A DNA stretch of 64,000 nucleotides. Source: Aliiglaciecola sp041538045. Lineage in GTDB: Bacteria; Pseudomonadota; Gammaproteobacteria; Enterobacterales; Alteromonadaceae. The stretch lies in the NCBI RefSeq assembly GCF_041538045.1, contig NZ_JBGOSE010000016.1:1-64000 (forward strand), in the 5' to 3' direction. The stretch's first letter is position 1, and each line of letters starts with the position of its first letter. The notes below the pieces were generated by a model that searched no databases, had not been told where the DNA came from, and worked only from the letters and a program-made list of their open reading frames with translations. Both the position numbers and the translations under genes were made by a program. Below are positions 8,676 to 16,120 of the stretch, in pieces.

Positions 8676-10012
8676 GTCATTCATCTGATGAGAAAAGAGT
8701 GAAAAAAACCAGTAAAACTTTACGCGCTGATGCTGCCAAAGTGCTTTATCAAATTTTAGAAAACGGGCAGTCTTCACGGGAATCCCTGCCTAAGGTTCAA
8801 GAGTTATATTCTGATAAAGACAAAGCTTGGTTGCAAGAAATGGTCTTTGGGGTATTACGCCAGTTACCTGTTTTGCAAAGCTGGTTAAGAGTATTGTTAG
8901 ATAAACCCCTTAAAAACAAATACAAAGTTGCTGAACATCTGATTATGCTCGGCTTTTATCAATTAGCCTTTACTCGAGTGTCCACTCACGCAGCGGTTTC
9001 TGAAACCGTGGCTGCAACACGACAACTCAAGGTTGAGCCCCTAAAAGGCTTGGTCAATGCCCTATTACGTAACTTTATTCGTCAAGAGTTAGCGCAACAA
9101 GTTATTGAAGACCCACATGTTCGTTCAGGCTTACCTAAATGGTTGTTTAAACGACTACAAGTTGCCTACCCCGAACAATTAGAAGAACTATGTGCTTCAA
9201 TGCAGCAAAGACCACCAATTTGGTTACGGGTAAATAATCGTCAAACCAATATCAACACCTTCAAAACCTTGTTAAATGAACAAGAGGTTGATTACACTTT
9301 AAGTAATGAGCACGTTGACGGACTGATTCTGACTAAAGGTCAGGACATCACGCAGTTACCTGGTTATCAGCAAGGTTTTTTTGCAGTGCAAGATGGCGCA
9401 GCGCAATTGGCGGCAGCCTATCTAGATGCGCAAGCAGGTGACCGAGTATTAGATTGCTGCGCGGCACCTGGTGGTAAAACCTGTCACATATTAGAACGGC
9501 AAGCCAACTTACAAAAGTGTATCGCCCTAGATATTGACGACTCTCGATTGGATAGAGTTAGAGAAAATTTGACTCGATTAAAACTAGACGCTGAGTTGAT
9601 GGCCGCAGATGCACTAGATACAAGCAGTTGGTGGGACGGTCAATTGTTTGATCGTATTCTACTTGATGCACCATGCTCTGCAACGGGTGTCATTAGACGT
9701 CATCCGGACATTAAATGGTTACGTAAAAACGCCGATATTGAAGCATTGGTTGAGTTGCAAAAACAGATACTCACAACCATGTGGACAATTTTAAAACCCG
9801 GTGGAACATTACTCTACGCCACCTGTTCTATTTTGCCTGAAGAAAACCATCTGCAAATTAGTGAGTTTTTGCAAAACAATGAAGATGCGACTCTTAGTGA
9901 GTTGAATGATCACGATGAAACCCTATTGCCTGGCAGACAAATTCTACCCGGAGAAAAACAAATGGATGGTTTCTATTATGCGAGACTGCTAAAGTCTTCC
10001 AATACAAAGTAA
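8672..10012 (+). CDS. rsmB: 16S rRNA (cytosine967-C5)-methyltransferase
   Basis: A 446-residue SAM-dependent methyltransferase for C967 of 16S rRNA. The N-terminal NusB-like RNA-binding region (about 15-150) is followed by the methyltransferase domain with SAM loop LDCCAAPGGKT, catalytic-cysteine motif DAPCSATGVIRRHP and the second cysteine in YATCSILPEEN. The start is GTG inside the fmt stop region, which implies coupling. It is slightly longer than E. coli RsmB (429) because of a basic N-terminal tail of about 17 residues, so an internal start is possible. Confidence 0.96.
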   Translation: MSHSSDEKRVKKTSKTLRADAAKVLYQILENGQSSRESLPKVQELYSDKDKAWLQEMVFGVLRQLPVLQSWLRVLLDKPLKNKYKVAEHLIMLGFYQLAFTRVSTHAAVSETVAATRQLKVEPLKGLVNALLRNFIRQELAQQVIEDPHVRSGLPKWLFKRLQVAYPEQLEELCASMQQRPPIWLRVNNRQTNINTFKTLLNEQEVDYTLSNEHVDGLILTKGQDITQLPGYQQGFFAVQDGAAQLAAAYLDAQAGDRVLDCCAAPGGKTCHILERQANLQKCIALDIDDSRLDRVRENLTRLKLDAELMAADALDTSSWWDGQLFDRILLDAPCSATGVIRRHPDIKWLRKNADIEALVELQKQILTTMWTILKPGGTLLYATCSILPEENHLQISEFLQNNEDATLSELNDHDETLLPGRQILPGEKQMDGFYYARLLKSSNTK

Positions 10013-10034
10013 ACTGTTTCGAAATTAACACCTT

Positions 10035-11414
10035 ATGAAAATTATAATTCTAGGCGCAGGTCAAGTAGGCGGTACATTAGCCGAAAACTTGGTTGGTGAG
10101 AAAAACGAAATTACCGTCATTGATTCAGATCTAGATACATTGCGGTCGTTGCAAGACCGACTCGATCTTCGAGTTGTGCATGGTGTTGGTTCGCACCCAG
10201 ATATTTTAGAAAAAGCCGGTGCCGAAGATGCTGATATGTTGATTGCCGTGACCAATAGTGATGAAAGTAACATGATGGCCTGTCAGGTTGCTCACTCCCT
10301 ATTTAATACGCCCACCAAAATTGCACGAGTGCGTTCAGAACAATATATTATTCATCAAGACAAACTGTTTCACCATCAAGATATTCCTGTGGATCACCTA
10401 ATTGCTCCAGAACAATTGGTGACTAAAGCAATCAAACGATTGATTGATTACCCGGGTGCATTGCAGGTGGTGGAATTTGCTGATGGAAAAGCCAGCTTAG
10501 TAGCCGTTAAAGCCTATTACGGCGGCCTTTTAGTGGGCCATGCGTTGTCAACATTGCGCGAGCACATGCCCAATGTTGAAACTCGTGTAGCGGCTATTTA
10601 TCGCCGAGGAAGACCAATAAGACCACTAGCCTCAACGGTAATTGAAGCCGATGATGAAGTGTTTTTTATCGCTGCGACTAAACACATAAGAGCCGTGATG
10701 AGCGAACTTCAGAAACTTGAATCCAGCTACAAACGAATTATGATAGCCGGCGGAGGACTCATTGGCGCAGGGCTAGCCAAACGTTTGGAGCACAATCATA
10801 ACGTTAAGCTAATTGAATACTCGCAAGAACGAGCTAAATACTTATCAGCCCATTTGGATAAAACCATCGTTTTTTGCGGAGATGCGTCCGACCATGAACT
10901 ATTGACAGATGAAAATGTTCGACAGGTTGACGCTTTTATTGCAGTAACCAACGATGACGAAGCAAACATCATGTCGGCCATGTTAGCCAAGCGACTTGGC
11001 GCACAAAAAGCCATGGTTTTAATTCAAAGAAGCGCTTATGTAGATCTGGTGCAAGGTGGCGAAATTGATATCGCCTTCTCTCCACAACAAGCGACTATAT
11101 CCGCCTTACTTACCCATATTCGACGTGGTGATATCGTTAACGTTTATTCGTTACGCAGAGGCGCAGCCGAAGCCATTGAAGCCATTGCCCATGGCGATGA
11201 AAACACTTCAAAAGTCATCGGCAAAAAAATAAGTGAGATTAAGTTACCACCGGGAACAACCATAGGTGCAATCGTCCGTCAGGATGAAGTTATCATTGCC
11301 CATAGCTCTACGTCAATTGAAGCCAATGATCACGTAATCTTATTTTTAGTGGATAAAAAATTCATTTCAGATGTGGAAAAACTGTTCCAGCCTAGCGCTT
11401 TCTTCTTTGGTTAG
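10035..11414 (+). CDS. trkA: Trk potassium uptake system NAD-binding protein TrkA
   Basis: A 459-residue peripheral membrane protein that gates TrkH/TrkG potassium channels. It consists of two RCK units, each a Rossmann NAD-binding half (GAGQVGGTLAENL at about 7; GGGLIGAGLAKRL at about 237) followed by a TrkA_C domain. Length matches E. coli TrkA (458). It follows rsmB after 22 bases, as in E. coli. Its partner trkH is about 2.3 kb downstream on the opposite strand. Confidence 0.97.
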   Translation: MKIIILGAGQVGGTLAENLVGEKNEITVIDSDLDTLRSLQDRLDLRVVHGVGSHPDILEKAGAEDADMLIAVTNSDESNMMACQVAHSLFNTPTKIARVRSEQYIIHQDKLFHHQDIPVDHLIAPEQLVTKAIKRLIDYPGALQVVEFADGKASLVAVKAYYGGLLVGHALSTLREHMPNVETRVAAIYRRGRPIRPLASTVIEADDEVFFIAATKHIRAVMSELQKLESSYKRIMIAGGGLIGAGLAKRLEHNHNVKLIEYSQERAKYLSAHLDKTIVFCGDASDHELLTDENVRQVDAFIAVTNDDEANIMSAMLAKRLGAQKAMVLIQRSAYVDLVQGGEIDIAFSPQQATISALLTHIRRGDIVNVYSLRRGAAEAIEAIAHGDENTSKVIGKKISEIKLPPGTTIGAIVRQDEVIIAHSSTSIEANDHVILFLVDKKFISDVEKLFQPSAFFFG

Positions 11415-11518
11415 TTAAACAATAGTTGTATATCTTTTGTACTTTAAACTATGTTAGATTAGTTTTTTATTGCGTTTGAACCCGTTGATAAATCGTCAAC
11501 TTTTTACAGAGACAAAAA

Positions 11519-12067
11519 ATGAAAAATATCGTTATTTTACTTACTGTTGCTACTTTAACTTTTTCAGCTCAATCCCATGCCGAAGGCTGGTTTGATTCGC
11601 TAAAAAGCATGTTTGGATTCAGTGAAGAAGCAGAAAAAACCACACCAACATCTAGTGCAATGGTTGGCAGTTTAATTGAAAACTTAAACGTCGATTCATC
11701 GCAAGCTGAAGGTGGTTTAGGTTCATTGTTCAATTATGTAAAAGGTAATTTAAGTGCTGACAAATTTAGTCAGTTATCTGAAACCTTGCCGGGTATTAAC
11801 GAATTGATCAGTGCAGCACCGGATGTCAGTGAATTGAAAAGCTCTGACGGTCTTGGATCTATACTAGACAAAGCGTCAGAGTACAGCGAATCGGTAAAAG
11901 CCATTAACGATGTGAAAAAGCAATTTGAAGCACTTGGCCTAAAACCTGAAATGATTATGCAATACGTAGAGCAAGCGAAAACATACTTGGATACAGAAGA
12001 AGGCAAACAAGCTAAAGATTTGCTGATGCAAGGTGTGGGTAATTTGTTAGGACAAACAAGTAATTAA
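11519..12067 (+). CDS. DUF2780-like exported protein
   Basis: A 182-residue protein with a clear signal peptide (MKNIVILLTVATLTFSAQSHA, cleavage near residue 21). The mature part is helical and rich in Ser, Leu and Gly, and resembles the DUF2780 (VcgC/VcgE) family. There are no cysteines after the signal, so it is probably periplasmic rather than a lipoprotein. It stands alone after trkA with its own Shine-Dalgarno (AGAGACAAAAA before the ATG). Function is unknown; the family assignment rests on the overall pattern. Confidence 0.6.
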   Translation: MKNIVILLTVATLTFSAQSHAEGWFDSLKSMFGFSEEAEKTTPTSSAMVGSLIENLNVDSSQAEGGLGSLFNYVKGNLSADKFSQLSETLPGINELISAAPDVSELKSSDGLGSILDKASEYSESVKAINDVKKQFEALGLKPEMIMQYVEQAKTYLDTEEGKQAKDLLMQGVGNLLGQTSN

Positions 12068-12222
12068 ACAATTACGGTATATAAAGCACTAATATTTTAG
12101 CTCAGCTACATCAATTTTTAATATTAAGTACACAGAACTGGTGTTAAAATGAACAATGTTGAGCTAAAATATAGACCTATGTTACATTTAACCGTGCATT
12201 TTAACTTTTAAGGAGGAAAGTT

Positions 12223-12570
12223 ATGAACATTCAAGCTTTCTCAAATAAAATCACTTTCCCGCGTTTATCTATATTAGTAATGTTGTTCATTCCACTATTT
12301 AGTTGGTCTGATCCTCAATCAGAGGAAGACGAACTAGCTAAGATGCAAGCCCAATTAAATAAAGAAGTAATGGCTAAACCATTTTTGGCAGAAAAGCCGG
12401 AGGAGGTGGATGCCTACATCAAGAGCATGTTAGAAAAAAATGTAAAACCAGCGGAATATTCAGGAACAAATTGGCGACCAGGATACACCTGTCGAGATTT
12501 ACTCAGATACAATTGGAGAGAATATAGAAACTGTCGTTATTATTATCGATATTATGGACGTTACTACTAA
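12223..12570 (+). CDS. Small exported protein of unknown function with a Tyr/Arg-rich tail
   Basis: A 115-residue protein with a basic N-terminus and hydrophobic stretch (LSILVMLFIPLFSWS) that reads as a signal peptide cut near residue 29. A charged middle (SEEDELAKMQAQLNKEV) follows, then a C-terminal segment with two cysteines and a tyrosine/arginine-rich end (YYYRYYGRYY). The Shine-Dalgarno AAGGAGG is very strong, 8 bases from the ATG, so the gene is likely well translated. I do not recognise the family. Confidence 0.6.
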   Translation: MNIQAFSNKITFPRLSILVMLFIPLFSWSDPQSEEDELAKMQAQLNKEVMAKPFLAEKPEEVDAYIKSMLEKNVKPAEYSGTNWRPGYTCRDLLRYNWREYRNCRYYYRYYGRYY

Positions 12571-12632
12571 CAATAGTTATTAGTTTTATTTTAATCACAC
12601 AATACTAATAAACAATAAAAGGTAATTTAAAA

Positions 12633-13376
12633 ATGAAAAGGAACCATCATCTCAACTTTTTAATATTCGCTATGCTCACACTCATGTTGTCCGGGTGTGC
12701 AGCAGTACATACATCTATAGCTAAAAAAGATCTAGATGTTCAAACTAAATTAAGTACTTCAATATTTGTCGATGCCGTAGCGCCTGAAAAGCGAAAAATA
12801 TATCTTGAAGTTCGTTCCGCAGTTATGGAGTTTGATCGAAATGCATTTCGTGAAGCATTAGTTACACAAATAGCAAATAGTGGCAATGGTTACTCATTTG
12901 TAGATAGCCCTGAACAAGCGCAGTACTCTATGAGTGTATTTGTTCGAAATCTTGAAAAAGCGTCACCCACAGCCGCCGCTAGTTATCTACAAACCGGTTT
13001 TGAAGGAGTGGCTGCAGGGTCAGCTCTTGGTTATGCTGCTGGAGGTGGCTACCGTCAAGCAGCAGCAGGTGGTTTAGTCGGTGGACTAGTTTCTACTGCT
13101 GCAAATGCATTTGTGAAAGATGTGACTTATTTACTCGTTGCTGATATTCAAATTAAAGAACGTGCTCGTTCTGGTGTTTTGGTCCGAAGAGATTCAAAAA
13201 TCAACACCAAAATATCTGATGACGGCGCAACAACACAAACCTACTCAGAAGCAACAAATCAAAAAGAGTACCGCACTAGAGTTGTAACAACAGCCAATAA
13301 GGCCAACTTAGAACTTGAAGAAGCGCAACCAACAATGTTTGATAAAACAGCCTATGCAATGGCGTCATTTTTCTAA
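12633..13376 (+). CDS. TraT-like outer membrane lipoprotein
   Basis: A 247-residue protein with a lipobox (LMLSGCAAVHTS, lipidated cysteine near residue 22) and the body of the TraT family: KLSTSIFVDAV, a central glycine/alanine-rich hydrophobic stretch (about 127-160) and KDVTYLLVADIQI. Plasmid TraT mediates surface exclusion and complement resistance. Chromosomal homologues like this one are widespread with unknown roles. No conjugation genes are nearby, so plasmid origin is not indicated. It ends just before a strong terminator. Confidence 0.8.
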   Translation: MKRNHHLNFLIFAMLTLMLSGCAAVHTSIAKKDLDVQTKLSTSIFVDAVAPEKRKIYLEVRSAVMEFDRNAFREALVTQIANSGNGYSFVDSPEQAQYSMSVFVRNLEKASPTAAASYLQTGFEGVAAGSALGYAAGGGYRQAAAGGLVGGLVSTAANAFVKDVTYLLVADIQIKERARSGVLVRRDSKINTKISDDGATTQTYSEATNQKEYRTRVVTTANKANLELEEAQPTMFDKTAYAMASFF

Positions 13377-13387
13377 TTTAAAGTGAC

Positions 13388-13425
13388 TAGGCGTATTACT
13401 TTGTAGTATGCCTAATTCTTTTTTT
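13388..13425 (+). terminator. Rho-independent terminator after the TraT-like gene
   Basis: A 12-bp stem with G-U pairs (TAGGCGTATTAC / GTAGTATGCCTA, loop TTT, 13388-13414) is followed by a run of T (13417-13425), 12 bases after the stop codon. Confidence 0.8.
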
Positions 13426-13556
13426 AAAGTAGTGATGTTTTAACCATACAATTTTATATTTGAACATCACTTTTTAACCCTACCCTCAATAGCAATTTAA
13501 CCTTTAGATATAAATGTTCAGTTCCAATATATCTAACTCCCCTACTATTCCACTCA

Positions 13557-13591
13557 GGCGTTAGGCGTTAGGCGTTAGGCGTTAGGCGTTA
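13557..13591. repeat. Heptanucleotide tandem repeat, GGCGTTA x5
   Basis: Five perfect head-to-tail copies of GGCGTTA lie in the 364-base gap between the TraT-like gene and trkH. The repeat is in non-coding DNA and starts within CAGGCGTTAG, which resembles an attC core end, but no cassette or inverted arm surrounds it. A copy-number-variable microsatellite is the simplest reading. The rest of this gap holds only the terminator at its left end. Confidence 0.9.
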
Positions 13592-13740
13592 ATAGATTAA
13601 GCGAGTTATGCTAAAGTAATATTCTAGAAACCATATATTTCATAAAATTATAAGAAGCCAAATGCTTCCCACAAAATCCTAAGCGATAATAGCAAAACCA
13701 GAATCGATGGGGCACGCAGAGCACATTGCAGTTTTATTCG

Positions 13741-15195
13741 TTAGCTACGCCAAAATGTTGGAGAAAATAACACCAACAAAGAAAAAACTTCAAGTCGCCC
13801 AAACAGCATAGCAACAATCAATAACCACTTCCCTGAATCAGACACATCTGCAAAAGTACCTGCCACCGTTCCTAAACCCGGGCCTAGATTATTTAACGTT
13901 GCCGCAGTAGCAGAAAATGCCGTCAAATTGTCCATGCCAGTGGCTATCAGGCCAATCATGATAACTACAAATATCATTGCATATGCGGAAAAGAACCCCC
14001 ATACAGCCTCTACAACTCGCTCAGGCATGAGGCGATCTCCTAACTTAACCGAATATACCGCTTTAGGGTGTATTAGCCTTTCGACTTCTCGTTTACCTTG
14101 CAGGTACAAAAGAAATACTCGAATAACTTTTAATCCTCCCCCTGTTGAACCAGCGCAACCGCCAATAAAACTAGAGAAAATTAATAATATGGGTAGGAAT
14201 ACAGGCCAACTGGAAAAGTCTGTAGTAACAAAACCGGCAGTAGTACTAATAGACACAGCTTGGAATATTGCCTGATTAAAAGCCGTTTCTGCAGTACCGA
14301 ATATCTGGTGATTTACCAAAACTAAAAAGCACACCAAAATCAATACAAATTGGATAAAAAAGAACGCCTTAAATTCAGGATCGTAAATATATCCGCGCAA
14401 AGTACGTCCGCTGGCTGCAGCATAGTGCAATGCAAAATTAAGGGCTGCTATCCACAAGAACACCACACAGATAAGGTTAATAACCGGACTATTGAAGTGC
14501 CCTAAACTAGCGTCGTAAGTGGAGAACCCTCCAATTGCTATAGTCGAAAATGAATGACATATGGCATCAAACCAATCCATCCCAGCAGCCCAATACGCAA
14601 CTGAGCAAGTAACGGTCAACGTAAGGTAGATATACCATAAATGTTTCGCGGTATCTGCAATCCGTGGTGTCATTTTAGAATCTTTCACCGGACCAGGAGT
14701 TTCAGCGCGATACAACTGCATGCCCCCAACCCCTAAGATAGGTAAAATAGCGACTGCCAATACAATGATCCCCATCCCTCCTAACCACTGTAATTGTTGG
14801 CGATAGAACTGCACAGACTTAGGAAGGTATTCGATACCTTCAATGACAGTCGCCCCAGTAGTGGTTAATGCCGAAAATGATTCAAAAAAAGCATCGGTTA
14901 CCGTCATGCTGGGTTGGTCTAGCAACAAAAATGGGAACGCACCGAAACTGGCTAACACCACCCAAAATAAAACAACAATCAAAAATCCTTCTTTAGCACG
15001 AAGATCATTTCGATGTCGCCTATTGGGATACCAAATGGCTAAACCAGTGAATAAAATTAAAAAGAAAGCCAGTATGAAGGGTAAACCACTACCATCTTCG
15101 AAAATCAATGAGATTGTTGCCGGAAACAACATTGTTGAGCTGAACAACGCAACCAATAACCCCAAAATACGAATAATAGTACGGTATTGCATCAT
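13741..15195 (-). CDS. trkH: Trk system potassium uptake protein TrkH
   Basis: A 484-residue inner membrane potassium channel of the TrkH/KtrB superfamily, with about ten to twelve hydrophobic helices in four membrane-pore-membrane repeats. Selectivity-filter-type segments are visible as TTTGATV, IGGFSTYD, STTAGFVTTD and a late NNLGPGLG loop, and the intramembrane glycine-rich GGCAGSTGGG lies in the third repeat. The C-terminus FSPTFWRS is typical. It works with TrkA (10035-11414), but is separated from it and on the other strand. Confidence 0.96.
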   Translation of the reverse strand: MMQYRTIIRILGLLVALFSSTMLFPATISLIFEDGSGLPFILAFFLILFTGLAIWYPNRRHRNDLRAKEGFLIVVLFWVVLASFGAFPFLLLDQPSMTVTDAFFESFSALTTTGATVIEGIEYLPKSVQFYRQQLQWLGGMGIIVLAVAILPILGVGGMQLYRAETPGPVKDSKMTPRIADTAKHLWYIYLTLTVTCSVAYWAAGMDWFDAICHSFSTIAIGGFSTYDASLGHFNSPVINLICVVFLWIAALNFALHYAAASGRTLRGYIYDPEFKAFFFIQFVLILVCFLVLVNHQIFGTAETAFNQAIFQAVSISTTAGFVTTDFSSWPVFLPILLIFSSFIGGCAGSTGGGLKVIRVFLLYLQGKREVERLIHPKAVYSVKLGDRLMPERVVEAVWGFFSAYAMIFVVIMIGLIATGMDNLTAFSATAATLNNLGPGLGTVAGTFADVSDSGKWLLIVAMLFGRLEVFSLLVLFSPTFWRS

Positions 15196-16120
15196 TGCGC
15201 GTTCACCCTAATTAATAGGTGCAGACCGCACTGGTGGTTTGGATTCATATTATTGCATCTCTAACAAGATAGGATCTTGTTTAATCTAGTGGTTTGTAAT
15301 TTATGCAATTATCATCTGCTAAGACTCAAATCTAAAGTACTAATTGTAATTAATCTAGGTTTTAAATATTGTTTTTATTAAGCCTGTAACGTCGACACTA
15401 GTATAAAGTTACTTTCGAGGAGTACTTTAGCCAAGCTGACCCTCAAATTATTAACCGGTTTAAACCACTCTATTGTTAGCTAAAAATAGCGTGGTTCAGA
15501 TATTCATATCACATAAACCTCACCACACAGATAAGTAAGCACTAACATACAACAAACTTTCGTAAATTTTTTGAGTCAACAAAAGCCCACCATGTTGTAC
15601 ATTACTTAACCTACAGCCCCCTGTTTATGTGGCTTATGCAAATACGTATTTTAACCTCCAAGTTTTGATTCAAAAATAGTTTAAGGCCACAGGTTCACTA
15701 ATCTTCTTTATATGGTACATTAACGCCCTGCTCGATTTTCAGCTAATCGGAATCTGTCGATTTGCCAAGTAAATAGGTCTTATGTGAGCAGTTCAGTTTT
15801 AATGTTCTAAATATTGTTTAGTTTGTTAGAACTGCTAGATAAAGTTGGAACTACAAGCTAATACAAAATCTAGAACAAACACCCAGTGTGAAAAGTTATC
15901 CACAAGATAATAAAAACAATATGTTAAAGGATATTCCTTCTTCCTAATAACGAAAAGTACGGCCTTTAAGGCTTTAAGAACATTAAAAAGATTTTTTTGA
16001 TGCGTTTAATGCTGCCTAATACTTTTTATCTACAAAGTTATCCACAACTTTCATAGTAGATGATTTGTTGTTTATGTGGCATTCTGACGCCTTTTCCAGC
16101 TTAATCAATATGGATCTTCT
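15196..16120. promoter_or_regulatory. Long divergent control region trkH / polA with two consensus DnaA boxes
   Basis: These 925 AT-rich bases contain no convincing gene. Two exact TTATCCACA DnaA boxes are present in the same orientation at 15896-15904 and 16038-16046, the second about 75 bases upstream of the polA start. DnaA stimulation of polA has been reported in E. coli, so DnaA control of polA is a reasonable inference. No other structured element was recognised. Confidence 0.6.

Noticed and set aside
12633..13376. TraT-like gene as evidence of an integrated conjugative plasmid
   Set aside because: No transfer, relaxase or other plasmid genes are nearby, and chromosomal TraT homologues are common.
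13557..13591. GGCGTTAGG repeats as attC relics
   Set aside because: Although GCGTTAG resembles an attC end, there is no matching left core or hairpin, and no integrase within 40 kb on that side.
13928..14275. Long frame antisense to trkH (also 14843-15211)
   Set aside because: Shadow frames of a real membrane-protein gene; composition is typical of antisense translation.
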